Below the pieces are notes generated by a model. That model had not been told where the DNA came from and did not search any database. It saw nothing but the letters and a program-made list of their open reading frames with translations. From positions 62,001 to 126,000 of the forward strand of contig NZ_JPRK01000011.1 of the NCBI RefSeq assembly GCF_000832125.1: a DNA stretch of 64,000 nt. The letters run 5' to 3'. Below, in pieces: positions 1 to 9,326 of this stretch. This DNA comes from Flavobacterium hibernum (GTDB lineage Bacteria > Bacteroidota > Bacteroidia > Flavobacteriales > Flavobacteriaceae). Numbering within the stretch: position 1 is the stretch's first letter; each line of letters begins with the position of its first letter. Both the position numbers and the translations under genes were made by a program.

Positions 1-2709
1 AAGTCCTTTTGTTGCTGCAAGCGAATTGGTCATAGAATACACATCCATTCCAAATTTCATATCAATTAAAAATTGCAGTGTAATACCTTTATAGCTAAAT
101 CTATTGGTTAAACCAGCAGCCCAATCCGGAAGTCCTTTTCCTAGTGCTACTTTTTCATCTGTAAATAATGGTAAACCATTTGCAGCAACTACTTTTTCTC
201 CTGCTTCATTTCTTAAGAAATCTCTACCCATTATAGTTCCGTATTGACCACCAACTTGTGCTACGATAGCAGCTCCAGCCCAACGAGCTTCAGATATTGT
301 GTAAGTAGAAATATCCGGATGCAAAGAAAGAATTGAGTTTTTGTTTTTTGAGAAGTTTAAATCAATTCCCCATTCGAAATTATTAGTTTTTATTGGTGTT
401 CCTGATAAAAATATCTCGATACCTTCGTTTCTTAATTCTCCTGCGTTTACTGAAATGTACTCATATCCAGATGTTGCAGATGAAGGTAAATCTAGCGTTT
501 GATCTGATGTATCTTCGCGATATACTGTAATATCCGCTTTTAATCTATTTTTAAAGAAAGCTGTTTCAAATCCAAACTCAACTCCTGTTTTTGACTGATA
601 GGTTAAATTAGGATTTGGAGCTGCACTATTTTTAATATTTACAACACTCTGACCATTATAAGAAGCAAAAGTGGTGTAGTTCAAGGCATTTTTGTAAGCT
701 CCCGGCGCATTTGAAACTCGCGCTATAGAAGCTCTAAATTTACCATATGAAAATGCATCGCTTTTTATACCAAATGCATCCGAGAATACAAATCCTAACG
801 AAGCTGCAGGATAAAAAGCATCTTTATTAATTACACTAAACCAGTCATTTCTACCTGTAAATTCAGCATATAAATATCCTTTATAATCAAACTTTGCAGA
901 ACCATAAACTGAATTTGTTCTTGTTTTTGTTACTACAGGTGCATTTTCTGTCTGGTTAACAAAATTACTAATGTACTCTGTACCCGGTTCAATAATTTTT
1001 GTTCCAAATCTTGAATTTTGATCTCTGCTAAAGTCTCTTCTGTTTACTCCTAAAATTCCTGAAAACGTAAAGTTATTAGCCAATTTAATTTCACTAAAAG
1101 TAGCAATCAAATCAGTATTCATTTCAGACACATTGATATTGTTTAACCCAAGGTATCCTTCGTCTCTTCCTGGCCAAGTACTTCCTGCTGCCATAAAATC
1201 TTTAGAGCTAAAAGCATAAGTATCTAAACCTGTTCTAAATGTTAATGCTACCCAATTTTTAAATTGATACGTTCCGGCAACGTTTCCAATAAAACGATTT
1301 TTTAAAGAAGAGTTATGATTTGCTTCTGTAGTAAAATAAGGATTCAGTTGATAAACATTATTGTTCCAAGGATAAATCTGACCCGTTTCGTCGTTTTTAT
1401 AATTTTTCAACCAAGCCTGATCAAAGTTTGGAGCCAATCCACTTAAAGAATATCCAACGTTATTAGGTGAATCTCCTAAACCTGGTCTATTATTAGTATT
1501 TTCTGCAATGTAATTTACATTGGCATCTAATTTAAATTTATCCGATTTTAAAGTTGCGTTTAAACTTGCATCGTTTCTTTCTAAACCTGAATTTGGAATT
1601 ACGTCATCATTTTTCAAATTATTGAATCCAAATCTTACAAAAGCGTTTTCAGCTCCTCCAGATACCGCTACTCCATTTGATGTTGTAAATCCAGTTCCAA
1701 AAAAGTCTTGAATATTATTTTTAACTCTTGCATAAGGTTTCATAGAACCATCAAATATTTTTACTTGTTGCCCTACTGTTTCAGAAAACTTAGGTCCCCA
1801 AGCATTTGTAGTATATCCATAAATTTCTGTAGGTGCTTTTATAGGATCTGGTAATACTCCGTTTGATCCCGTACCATATTCAGTTTGATAATCTTTGTAA
1901 TTCGCATTAACTCGGTCGAAACTCACGCCACTGGTTAATTCAACCTGAATTCTTCCTTTACTTCCTTTTTTAGTTGTAATTAAAATTACACCATTTAAAG
2001 CTCGCGAACCATATAAAGCTGCCGCAGCCGCTCCTTTTAGCACAGTCAAACTTTCAATATTATTTGGGTTAATACCCGAAATTCCATCTCCGTTATCACG
2101 TCCGTCAAACCATTTACTCGTTGCGGCCTGATCATTGCTTAAACCAGAATTATCAATAGGAATACCATCTACAATATATAGCGGTTGGTTACTCTCGCCA
2201 ATACTTGAAATACCTCTAATAATAACTCTTGTACTCCCTGCAACTCCTGTAGCTGGTATCGAAACATCTACTCCGGCAATTCTACCAGAAAGCGCAGTTG
2301 TTACATTGGTTGTAATCACTTTGTTTAACTGCTCGCCTTTAACATCCTGAACGGCATAACCCAGCTCTTTCTTTTGTCTCTTAATCCCTAATGCTGTAAC
2401 AACAACTTCATTTAAATTTTGTGTATCCTCAGTCAACACAACATTTATTGTAGCTGAAGAAGCCACTGTTACTGCTTTAGTTTTAACTCCGATATACGAA
2501 AATACAAGTACATCCCCTGTCGATGCTTGTATCGTATATTTTCCGTCATAATCAGATTGGGAAGCAATTTTTCCGCCCTGAACAATAACGGTTACTCCTG
2601 GGAGCGGCAATCCGTTTGGATCGCTCACTAAACCTTTGACTGTTTTTACCTGTGCAAGCGAAACCTGCGCTGTAAATGCAATCATAAAGATTAACATAAT
2701 TTGTTTCAT
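1..2709 (-). CDS. SusC/RagA-family TonB-linked outer membrane receptor (3' end cut by window)
   Basis: This is a TonB-dependent outer membrane receptor of the SusC/RagA family, which imports oligosaccharides or peptides together with a SusD lipoprotein. The frame is open from the left window edge to an ATG at 2709, giving 903 codons; full-length members are about 1000 residues, so the barrel end lies outside. In order I see a signal peptide ending VSLA-Q near residue 19, a carboxypeptidase-regulatory-like domain (VKGLVSDPNGLPLPGVTV, about 23-105), a plug domain (about 110-230, with ALSGRIAGVDV and LYGSRALNGVILITTKKG) and barrel strands. A SusD partner would be expected just beyond position 1. 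It is divergent from the LytS/LytTR pair and carries an upstream box shared with the sugar transporter. Substrate cannot be told from sequence. Confidence 0.95.
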   Translation of the reverse strand, partial: MKQIMLIFMIAFTAQVSLAQVKTVKGLVSDPNGLPLPGVTVIVQGGKIASQSDYDGKYTIQASTGDVLVFSYIGVKTKAVTVASSATINVVLTEDTQNLNEVVVTALGIKRQKKELGYAVQDVKGEQLNKVITTNVTTALSGRIAGVDVSIPATGVAGSTRVIIRGISSIGESNQPLYIVDGIPIDNSGLSNDQAATSKWFDGRDNGDGISGINPNNIESLTVLKGAAAAALYGSRALNGVILITTKKGSKGRIQVELTSGVSFDRVNANYKDYQTEYGTGSNGVLPDPIKAPTEIYGYTTNAWGPKFSETVGQQVKIFDGSMKPYARVKNNIQDFFGTGFTTSNGVAVSGGAENAFVRFGFNNLKNDDVIPNSGLERNDASLNATLKSDKFKLDANVNYIAENTNNRPGLGDSPNNVGYSLSGLAPNFDQAWLKNYKNDETGQIYPWNNNVYQLNPYFTTEANHNSSLKNRFIGNVAGTYQFKNWVALTFRTGLDTYAFSSKDFMAAGSTWPGRDEGYLGLNNINVSEMNTDLIATFSEIKLANNFTFSGILGVNRRDFSRDQNSRFGTKIIEPGTEYISNFVNQTENAPVVTKTRTNSVYGSAKFDYKGYLYAEFTGRNDWFSVINKDAFYPAASLGFVFSDAFGIKSDAFSYGKFRASIARVSNAPGAYKNALNYTTFASYNGQSVVNIKNSAAPNPNLTYQSKTGVEFGFETAFFKNRLKADITVYREDTSDQTLDLPSSATSGYEYISVNAGELRNEGIEIFLSGTPIKTNNFEWGIDLNFSKNKNSILSLHPDISTYTISEARWAGAAIVAQVGGQYGTIMGRDFLRNEAGEKVVAANGLPLFTDEKVALGKGLPDWAAGLTNRFSYKGITLQFLIDMKFGMDVYSMTNSLAATKGL

Positions 2710-2748
2710 ATTCTCATGGTTTTGTTGGTTAAGCGATAAATTTATTGT

Positions 2749-2781
2749 TAAAATTATCATAAATAAAACTATTTATACAAA
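2749..2781 (-). promoter_or_regulatory. Candidate susC promoter (-33 TTTG, -7 TAATTTTA)
   Basis: On the minus strand TTTG (2778-2781) is followed after 21 bp by TAATTTTA (2749-2756), one base from the Bacteroidota -7 consensus TAnnTTTG. It lies 40-70 bp ahead of the susC start and just downstream of the shared box at 2794-2823. Inference only. Confidence 0.4.
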
Positions 2782-2793
2782 CAACACGAAACC

Positions 2794-2823
2794 TTAAACC
2801 AACGACATGAATCAATCAATAAT
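2794..2823 (-). promoter_or_regulatory. Upstream box shared with the FHS transporter (candidate LytTR-type operator)
   Basis: Read on the minus strand this box begins ATTATTGA and ends CGTTGGTTTAA. The box at 4768-4797 begins ATTGTTGA and ends with the same 11 bases; 23 of 30 positions agree. It sits 12 bp upstream of the proposed -33 TTTG, a position suited to an activator. CCGTTGGT-like words resemble LytTR half-sites, and the only regulator encoded between the two boxes is a LytTR protein. Confidence 0.45.
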
Positions 2824-2978
2824 ATGTTTTACGAAAACGTTATCAGAATAATAATCTATTTTTTTTGCTATTTTTTTTAATTTTTTATTCAAAAGAATTG
2901 CGTTTTACCCAGTAATTGTTTAAAGTTGCACAATATTTCCAGGCAAAGAACAAATAATACTAAAGCGTTAAAGAAAAG

Positions 2979-4031
2979 TTGAACGAAATTCAAAAATTAA
3001 ATTTTGACATTAAGCTAAAAAACCATATTTGGTTTTGGGGCGTCTATTTCACACTCAATTATTTAAGATGGGGTGCCTATTTCAATGATTATATATACGC
3101 ATTCAAATCAAACCTAATCGAATTTTCTCTGGTTATCCCACTAGTATATTTTAACTTATTTATACTAGTACCTCGATACGTATTAAAACAGAAATACATT
3201 ACCTATACCTTATTACTAATAGCAAGTCTTTTTGTAATTTATTTATTAAAAACGGCTCTAACCTACTATATTATATCCGAAAACATTTGGCCAGAAGCCA
3301 ATAGAGAATATCATCCTTTTGACATCAATCACATACTGGCAGTTTGTATTGGCGAATTGTATGTTCTTGCTATGGCATCATCAGTATATTTAACTTTAAC
3401 ATGGCTGAGAGAAAGAGAAAGAAACAGATCATTGAGAGAAAATCAGTATAAGATCAAGTTAAAGTATCTAGAGAACCAAATTCAACCACATTTCTTTTTT
3501 AATACTTTAAATAACTTATACGCTTTATCATTAGAATCATCAAACAAGGTTCCGGATGTAATTATAAAACTGTCAAAGTTGATGGAATATGTTTTGTATG
3601 ATGTTAAAGGAACCAAATTTGTTCCCCTGATAAAAGAAATTGACTATATTCAAAATTATATTGAAATCGAAAAGTTACGCTTTGAGAATGTAGAAGTTAC
3701 CATAAATCTAGAATCCAATATCGAAGACATTGTTGTACCTCCTTTAATATTTATATCATTGGTCGAAAATGCCTTTAAACATGGCGGCGTAAACAACAAT
3801 AACTTAAAAATTAAAATCAATTGTAAAGTTATTGACAATAAAATGTTAGACTTTGAAATCTTAAATAATTTTGTAATTTCACAAAATCTTAATTCAAAAG
3901 GAGGAATTGGTTTAGTCAATACCAAAAAAAGATTAAAATTAATTTACAAAAATAATTTCAGTCTAAAAGACACCACTAAATTAAATTACTATATAATCCG
4001 TTTGCAAATACCAATTGATAATGAAGATTAA
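2979..4031 (+). CDS. LytS-type membrane sensor histidine kinase
   Basis: A sensor kinase of the LytS/His_kinase family, expected to phosphorylate the LytTR regulator that follows. The N-terminal part has four hydrophobic segments (about 15-32, 45-65, 72-98, 118-143) and no recognisable extracellular domain. A charged coiled linker (RERERNRSLREN) leads to the H-box, QPHFFFNTLNNL, with phospho-acceptor His171. The ATPase region shows ENAFKHGG and GGIGLVNTKKRL. The start is a TTG at 2979; no ATG occurs before the membrane part, so a rare start is needed. It overlaps the regulator gene by 11 nt, the usual sign of a co-translated two-component pair. It is divergent from susC, which suggests it senses something linked to that uptake system. 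Confidence 0.9.
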   Translation: MNEIQKLNFDIKLKNHIWFWGVYFTLNYLRWGAYFNDYIYAFKSNLIEFSLVIPLVYFNLFILVPRYVLKQKYITYTLLLIASLFVIYLLKTALTYYIISENIWPEANREYHPFDINHILAVCIGELYVLAMASSVYLTLTWLRERERNRSLRENQYKIKLKYLENQIQPHFFFNTLNNLYALSLESSNKVPDVIIKLSKLMEYVLYDVKGTKFVPLIKEIDYIQNYIEIEKLRFENVEVTINLESNIEDIVVPPLIFISLVENAFKHGGVNNNNLKIKINCKVIDNKMLDFEILNNFVISQNLNSKGGIGLVNTKKRLKLIYKNNFSLKDTTKLNYYIIRLQIPIDNED

Positions 4032-4722
4032 ATGCGTCTTGATTGATGATGAGCCTTTAGCGGTCAAAGTCCTGCAAAATTATTTTACAAATTTTCCAGA
4101 CTTTGAAGTAGTTGGTTCGTTCAATAATTCCCTAGAAGCGCTAGACTTCATAAACAACAACACGATTGATGCTGTTTTCCTAGACATTAATATGCCGATG
4201 ATGACTGGTTTTGAACTTATTAGCTTAATCGAAAACAAAACAAAAGTCATTATTACAACTGCTTTTAGAGAATTTGCGGCAGAAAGTTACGATCTTGATG
4301 TTTTAGATTATTTAGTAAAACCTATTCCTTTACCTAGATTTATTAAATGCATTAATAAAATCACAACGGAATTCAATTTAAAAAACAATATTAAGGTCGA
4401 AACCACAAAAGGTGACTCTCATATCTTTATCAAAGTCGATAAAAAAATGATGAAAATCAATATCGAAGAAATTCTATTTGTAGAAGGAATGAAAGAGTAT
4501 ATCAAAGTTGTAACACCGGATAAGACCTATATTACGCATAAATCCTTAACCTCCTTATCTGAAGAATTACCTGCAGATCGTTTTTTACGCATCCATAAAT
4601 CATACGTAATTGCATTAAACAAGGTAAAATCTATAGAAGGAAACCGCATTCAGATACAATCTTACACCATTCCTATTGGCAGAAATTACAGTAAAGAGGT
4701 AAAAAACAAAATTCTGGAATAA
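4021..4722 (+). CDS. LytTR-family response regulator
   Basis: A DNA-binding response regulator of the AgrA/LytR (LytTR) class. The receiver domain spans about residues 1-120 with acidic pair D9/D10, phospho-acceptor Asp55 (FLDINMP) and Lys100 (YLVKP). The LytTR domain spans about 125-230 (ILFVEGMKEYIKVVT, FLRIHKSYVIALNKV, IPIGRNY). The ATG at 4021 overlaps the end of the kinase gene; a TTG six bases earlier is possible but less likely. Its probable targets are the flanking susC and FHS transporter genes, which share an upstream box; that link is inference. Confidence 0.92.
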   Translation: MKIKCVLIDDEPLAVKVLQNYFTNFPDFEVVGSFNNSLEALDFINNNTIDAVFLDINMPMMTGFELISLIENKTKVIITTAFREFAAESYDLDVLDYLVKPIPLPRFIKCINKITTEFNLKNNIKVETTKGDSHIFIKVDKKMMKINIEEILFVEGMKEYIKVVTPDKTYITHKSLTSLSEELPADRFLRIHKSYVIALNKVKSIEGNRIQIQSYTIPIGRNYSKEVKNKILE

Positions 4723-4767
4723 ACTCAACTTCAAATATCCATTTTCTAACTTGGTAAAAATTAACAC

Positions 4768-4797
4768 ATTGTTGAAAAAATGATGCCGTTGGTTTAA
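4768..4797 (+). promoter_or_regulatory. Upstream box shared with susC (candidate LytTR-type operator)
   Basis: The box begins ATTGTTGA and ends CGTTGGTTTAA. It matches the minus-strand box at 2794-2823 at 23 of 30 positions and sits 11 bp ahead of a proposed -33 TTTG, nearly the same geometry as at susC. Confidence 0.45.
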
Positions 4798-4808
4798 ATT
4801 TAACATTA

Positions 4809-4841
4809 TTTGTGCCTTTTTATTTTTTTTTGATATACTTA
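4809..4841 (+). promoter_or_regulatory. Candidate promoter of the FHS transporter
   Basis: TTTG (4809-4812), a 21-bp spacer and TATACTTA (4834-4841). The -7 element is imperfect (two mismatches to TAnnTTTG), as expected for an activator-dependent promoter. Spacing is the same as at the susC promoter. Confidence 0.35.
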
Positions 4842-4898
4842 ACAAATATATTTACGGTCTTCAAAAAACAATAAAATAAAAAATTAACCTCTTTAATT

Positions 4899-6368
4899 AT
4901 GAGTTCAGAAAATGTTCAAACCAAATGGGGACAGTTTATCTCGTTGATAATTGTTTTCTTCTTTTGGGGTTTTGTTGGTTCAGCTAACGATATCCTTATT
5001 CCTGTTTTCAAAAAAGTATTTACCTTATCACAAGTACAATCACAATTAGTAGCATGGGCATTTTATGCAGCTTACTTTGTTGGATCAATGATTTTTTTCT
5101 TAGTTTCTTTAAAACTAGATGTTTTACAAAAATTTGGATATAAAAAAACCCTTTCAGCTGGTTTACTCCTTTCAGCATTTGGATCATTTTTATTTATTCC
5201 AGCTGCAACAATGGAAAGCTTTCCATTTTTCTTAACAGCTTTATTTACCGTAGGTCTAGGATTCTCAATTCAACAAATTGTAGCCAATCCTTTAGCTATT
5301 AAAATGGGAAGCCCACAAACCGGAGCTCACCGTTTGACTTTGGCAGGAGGAATAAACTCTTTCGGAACAACAATTGGTGCTATTTTATTAGGTATCGCTT
5401 TGTTTGGAATGGGAGACAACAAAAAGACATCACTTTCATTAGAAGATATTAAATTACCTTTTATTATTCTTGGACTTGCATTTATTGCAGTTGCTATTTT
5501 CATGAACTTCTCTAAAATTGAAGATCCTGCAAAAGAAGAGGAAGAAGTAGTAAAAGTTGCTCACGAAAAATTCAACATCCTAGACTATCCACAGTTGTAC
5601 TTAGGAATGTTAGGAATCTTTATTTATGTTGGAACTGAGGTTACAATCATTAGTAATTTACCTGCTTTATTGCATACTGCCGAATTTGGTAATGTACTAG
5701 AAGATGCTATTGCTCCTTTTATCGCACTTTACTGGGGAAGTTTAATGATTGGTCGTTGGAATGGTGGTGTAAACGTTTTCAATACATCAAACTTAGTAAA
5801 CACGGCTCTTAAATTTATTGTTCCTGCTGTAGCATTTGGAGTAATAATTGGCGCTAATATCTTTGCAGCACATGATGTTTCTTCATTTTACATCTACCCA
5901 ATCTGGATTTTATTATTTATAGCGATCAGTTTTATTGGTGGTAAAAATGCCGGAAAAACTTTAATGCTTTTTGGAATATCAGGTGTAGTAATGATGATTG
6001 CAGGATTAGTTTGTCCAGATCCACAAATAGCTAAATTCTTCTTTATCTCAGGAGGATTATTCTTATCTATCATGTGGCCTTCTATCTTCGATTTAGCGAT
6101 CGCAGGTTTAGGAAAAAATACAGGAAAAGCATCTTCATTCTTAATCATGATGATTCTTGGAGGAGGAGTTATTCCTTTAGTTCAAGGAAGTATCTGTGAT
6201 ATCGACTTAACTAGCCCAGGAGGAATATTTGGCATCACATGGACACATTTCTCTTACGTTGTACCACTTATTGGTTTTGCATATTTAGGATTCTATGGTT
6301 ACTACTGTCCTAAAATATTAAAAAGACAAGGAATCAATCACGTTGAAGGCGGTGGCGGAGGTCACTAA
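4899..6368 (+). CDS. Sugar MFS transporter, FHS (FucP-like) family
   Basis: A major-facilitator sugar:H+ symporter of the fucose-galactose-glucose (FHS) family in the inner membrane. The 489-residue protein has about 12 hydrophobic helices. It shows the FHS-like N-terminal pattern FFFWGFVGSANDILIPVFKK, the loop GYKKTLSAGLLL, and the conserved stretch QQIVANPLAIKMG...RLTLAGGINSFGTTIG. The tail ends in a short Gly-rich HVEGGGGGH run, unusual but harmless-looking. It follows the LytS/LytTR pair in the same direction after 176 nt containing its own proposed promoter, and ends at a strong terminator. It probably moves the sugar released from whatever the SusC receptor imports; the exact sugar is unknown. 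Confidence 0.92.
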   Translation: MSSENVQTKWGQFISLIIVFFFWGFVGSANDILIPVFKKVFTLSQVQSQLVAWAFYAAYFVGSMIFFLVSLKLDVLQKFGYKKTLSAGLLLSAFGSFLFIPAATMESFPFFLTALFTVGLGFSIQQIVANPLAIKMGSPQTGAHRLTLAGGINSFGTTIGAILLGIALFGMGDNKKTSLSLEDIKLPFIILGLAFIAVAIFMNFSKIEDPAKEEEEVVKVAHEKFNILDYPQLYLGMLGIFIYVGTEVTIISNLPALLHTAEFGNVLEDAIAPFIALYWGSLMIGRWNGGVNVFNTSNLVNTALKFIVPAVAFGVIIGANIFAAHDVSSFYIYPIWILLFIAISFIGGKNAGKTLMLFGISGVVMMIAGLVCPDPQIAKFFFISGGLFLSIMWPSIFDLAIAGLGKNTGKASSFLIMMILGGGVIPLVQGSICDIDLTSPGGIFGITWTHFSYVVPLIGFAYLGFYGYYCPKILKRQGINHVEGGGGGH

Positions 6369-6385
6369 TTCTCAATAAAAAACAA

Positions 6386-6436
6386 TAAAAAAATCCCAAA
6401 TTCCAATTTTACAGATTGGAATTTGGGATTTTTTTT
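6386..6436. terminator. Bidirectional intrinsic terminator
   Basis: Perfect 16-bp arms (6392-6407 and 6415-6430) with a 7-nt loop are flanked by an A-run on the left and a T-run on the right. It lies between convergent genes and can stop transcription from both sides. Confidence 0.9.
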
Positions 6437-6509
6437 GCTCTAAAACTTATAATTTACGCAAACACAACTCTGAACCTTTGCAACTTTGTCCCTTTGAACC
6501 TTTCCTAAT

Positions 6510-7007
6510 TTACTTAGCCGTTATAATCGCATTTAAATTCTTCTTAAAAACAGCCTTGTTTTGCGCTGATAATGTATAAACAACATCTTTATCAGCATGA
6601 ACGATAACTTTATCGATATGCGCCTCTAAAAGCGCTTTTGGATCCTTTATTTTTAACGTACAAGCTCCATCAAAAAAACCATCATCCTCAATAATCTTCT
6701 TGGCCTCTATAATAGTTCCATCACTTAAAACTGCAGAAATTGTCATTGTTTTATTTAAAGTACTAGAATAAAATCCATCCATAACCAATAACAATCGATA
6801 AGAGTTTTTCATTTCCGGACCTTTAAACTCATGCCTCGTAATATTGTAACGTAAACCTTTGGCCAAAGTCTGAAACTGCTTCGAACAATCCAATTCAAAA
6901 GTAGCAACATCACCCGCTTCATTAACAGATTTTAAAACTTTAGCGACTTGGGCATTTATAGAGAAATTAATCAACCAAAATGCCAGAATTAAGATTACTT
7001 TTTTCAT
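6510..7007 (-). CDS. Exported protein of unknown function
   Basis: I do not recognise this 165-residue protein. It starts with a clear signal peptide (MKKVILILAFWLINFSINAQ), so it is exported to the periplasm or outer membrane face. The mature part is mostly predicted beta (LLLVMDGFYSSTLNKTMTISAVLSDGTIIEAKKI) with Cys residues near 41 and 116. It stands alone between the terminator shared with the sugar transporter and the aldolase gene, whose stop is 88 nt upstream on the same strand. No catalytic motif is visible. Confidence 0.75.
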   Translation of the reverse strand: MKKVILILAFWLINFSINAQVAKVLKSVNEAGDVATFELDCSKQFQTLAKGLRYNITRHEFKGPEMKNSYRLLLVMDGFYSSTLNKTMTISAVLSDGTIIEAKKIIEDDGFFDGACTLKIKDPKALLEAHIDKVIVHADKDVVYTLSAQNKAVFKKNLNAIITAK

Positions 7008-7095
7008 ATATACTTAGATTTGAGATATATAAAAGTAAAAAAAAACGCCATCTTTCTAATGAAAAATGACGATTTTAATTTGTAAATACTAAGTA

Positions 7096-7752
7096 CTACT
7101 TGTTTCCTTTTTCGAAATCAGCTACGAACTGAGCTAAACCAATATCAGTTAATGGGTGTTTCAACAATCCGTAAATTGCAGAAAGAGGTCCAGTCATCAC
7201 ATCAGCACCAATTTTTGCACAATTTACAATATGCATTGTATGACGTACAGAAGCTGCTAAAATTTGAGTTTCGTAACCATAGTTATCAAAAATCAATCTA
7301 ATTTCTTCGATCAAGTTTAATCCATCAGTCGAAACATCATCTAAACGACCAATAAAAGGCGAAACATAAGTTGCTCCGGCTTTTGCAGCCAATAAAGCTT
7401 GTCCTGCAGAAAACACAAGAGTTACGTTAGTTTTAATTCCTTTATCAGAAAAGTATTTTGCAGCCATAACACCTTCTTTTGTCATTGGCAATTTAACCAC
7501 GATTTGATCATGTAATTCTGCCAATTCCTCACCTTCTTTGATCATTCCATCAAAATCAAGTGCATTCACTTCAGCACTTACGTCACCATCTACAAGATTG
7601 CAAATGTCAACATAATGCTTCAATATATTGTTTTTTCCAGTAATTCCTTCTTTTGCCATCAATGATGGGTTAGTTGTAACCCCATCCAAAACACCTAAAG
7701 CTTGCGCTTCTTTAATTTGAGCTAAATTAGCTGTGTCAATAAAAAATTTCAT
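7096..7752 (-). CDS. fsa: Fructose-6-phosphate aldolase / small transaldolase
   Basis: A small class I aldolase of the TalC/MipB/FSA subfamily, acting in the cytoplasm on fructose-6-phosphate or sedoheptulose-7-phosphate. At 218 residues it has the short form's length rather than that of the long TalB type. The N-terminal signature [10 protein letters not shown] and GVTTNPSL (24-31) is present, and Lys87 in IVVKLPMT is the expected Schiff-base lysine. ILAASVRH and [19 protein letters not shown] complete the family pattern. Whether it is a true FSA or a transaldolase cannot be decided by eye; many Bacteroidota copies are annotated as transaldolase. Its promoter lies about 140 nt upstream (7889-7896), giving a long leader. 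Confidence 0.9.
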   Translation of the reverse strand: MKFFIDTANLAQIKEAQALGVLDGVTTNPSLMAKEGITGKNNILKHYVDICNLVDGDVSAEVNALDFDGMIKEGEELAELHDQIVVKLPMTKEGVMAAKYFSDKGIKTNVTLVFSAGQALLAAKAGATYVSPFIGRLDDVSTDGLNLIEEIRLIFDNYGYETQILAASVRHTMHIVNCAKIGADVMTGPLSAIYGLLKHPLTDIGLAQFVADFEKGNK

Positions 7753-7888
7753 AATATATTTAAATTTAATTGTGTTAATATTATTGGGTACGTTTTAACT
7801 CCTATTGAGATTATCAGGATTACCTAATCTATCTTTTGTTATAGAAAGAAAAAATAATACAGATACTATCCCTAACGCAAATCCGGTG

Positions 7889-7896
7889 CAAAATTA
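7889..7896 (-). promoter_or_regulatory. -7 element of the fsa promoter
   Basis: The minus strand reads TAATTTTG, an exact match to TAnnTTTG. No clear TTG lies at the usual -33 distance. If used, transcription begins near 7883 and leaves a leader of about 130 nt. Confidence 0.45.
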
Positions 7897-8010
7897 CAAC
7901 TTATAATTTCCAAAAAATAAAATTTAATCAATAATTCTTAATTTCAATATAAAGCTTTATCAAAACATTAAATAAAAAAATTGTATTTTTAAACAATAAT
8001 ATATCCCAAA

Positions 8011-9297
8011 GTGCTAGAAGAAAATTTCAAACAAGATATCATCAATATTGAAAACATTTCAATTGTTCCAACCCTTCTCAATGTTATATGTCAAACCACA
8101 GGAATGGGGTTTGCGGCGGTAGCAAGAGTAACAGAAGACAAATGGATAACATGTAGTGTTCTTGATAATTTAAAATTTGGCTTAAAACCTGGAGATGAGT
8201 TAGAAATAAAAACAACACTTTGCGATGATATCAGAAAAAATCCCAGACCAATAATTATCGATAATGTAAATGAAGATCCTGAATATCATGATCATCATAC
8301 CCCAAAAATATATAATCTTCAAAGCTACATTTCTGTTCCAATTATTCGTCAGGACGGAAGCTTTTTTGGCACATTATGCGCTATCGACCCAAAGCCAAAT
8401 AGTCTTACTGTATTTAAAGTCCGCGAAATGTTTAACTTATTTGCAGAACTAATAGCATTTCACTTAACAGCTATTGAACAGGCAACGGAAAACAAAAAAA
8501 AATTAACCGAAAAAAGCAACCTGCTTAAAAAAACAGAAAGACTAAAATCTGACGTAGAAGAAAAACTTATTGAGAAAAACATTTCGCTTGAAAAAATGAA
8601 CAGCGAACTAGAGGCTTTCAATTACATTTCAAGCCATGACCTTCAGGAACCTTTACGTAAAATTCAGCTTTTTACAGATAAAATTGAAAACGAAGAAGCC
8701 GATAATTTATCCGAAAAAGGAAAAGAAGCATTTCAAAAAATTCGAACTTCAGCTTTTAGAATGCAAGCCTTAATAAATGACCTGCTTCTCTATTCCAGAA
8801 CAAAATTTGACGAACGAAAATTCGAACTAAAAGATTTAAATACCATCGCAAATGATGTTATACAAGATTTACAAGAAGAAGTCAAAACCAAATCTGTCAT
8901 CTTCGATATAAAAGACTTAGGTAGCCTAAAAATAATTGATTTTCAATTTAGACAATTGCTATACAATCTTATCAGTAATTCATTGAAATTTGCAAGTTCC
9001 GATCGAAATTTAATCGTGACCCTATCTTCAAAAATCACAAATGAAGAACTCAACAAGCTTTCTCCACTTACTAAATATCATCAAATAACCATTTCTGACA
9101 ATGGTATTGGATTTGACCAATCGTATAGTGAAAAAATATTTGGACTTTTCCAGGCTCTACACACAAAACCTTTAAAAAGCACAGGAATTGGACTCACAAT
9201 TGTAAAACGAATTGTAGAAAATCACAAAGGCTTTATCAAAGCCGAAGGAATTCTAAATCAAGGAGCAACATTTAATATCTTTATCCCAATAGAATAA
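8011..9297 (+). CDS. GAF-domain sensor histidine kinase
   Basis: A soluble sensor kinase of 428 residues with no membrane segment. A GAF domain covers about 15-155 (MGFAAVARVTEDKW, SYISVPIIRQDGSFFGTLCAID). A Lys/Glu-rich coiled coil (160-200) leads to a HisKA domain with phospho-acceptor His209 (NYISSHDLQEPLRK). The ATPase domain carries NLISNSLKFA, DNGIGFD and STGIGLTIVKRIVENHKG. The HDLQEPLR form is typical of bacteriophytochrome-like and PAS/GAF kinases. The start is GTG at 8011. No response regulator adjoins it, so its partner is elsewhere. The GAF domain has no visible chromophore cysteine motif I can assign. Confidence 0.9.
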   Translation: MLEENFKQDIINIENISIVPTLLNVICQTTGMGFAAVARVTEDKWITCSVLDNLKFGLKPGDELEIKTTLCDDIRKNPRPIIIDNVNEDPEYHDHHTPKIYNLQSYISVPIIRQDGSFFGTLCAIDPKPNSLTVFKVREMFNLFAELIAFHLTAIEQATENKKKLTEKSNLLKKTERLKSDVEEKLIEKNISLEKMNSELEAFNYISSHDLQEPLRKIQLFTDKIENEEADNLSEKGKEAFQKIRTSAFRMQALINDLLLYSRTKFDERKFELKDLNTIANDVIQDLQEEVKTKSVIFDIKDLGSLKIIDFQFRQLLYNLISNSLKFASSDRNLIVTLSSKITNEELNKLSPLTKYHQITISDNGIGFDQSYSEKIFGLFQALHTKPLKSTGIGLTIVKRIVENHKGFIKAEGILNQGATFNIFIPIE

Positions 9298-9326
9298 TTT
9301 ACAAATATCGCTCCTTAATCAAGTCT

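Noticed and set aside
1520..2350. Plus-strand frames of 60-70 codons inside the SusC region
   Set aside because: They are antisense shadows of the strongly supported SusC receptor frame.
8011..9297. Bacteriophytochrome photoreceptor
   Set aside because: Only one GAF domain, no PAS or PHY domain and no recognisable chromophore cysteine.
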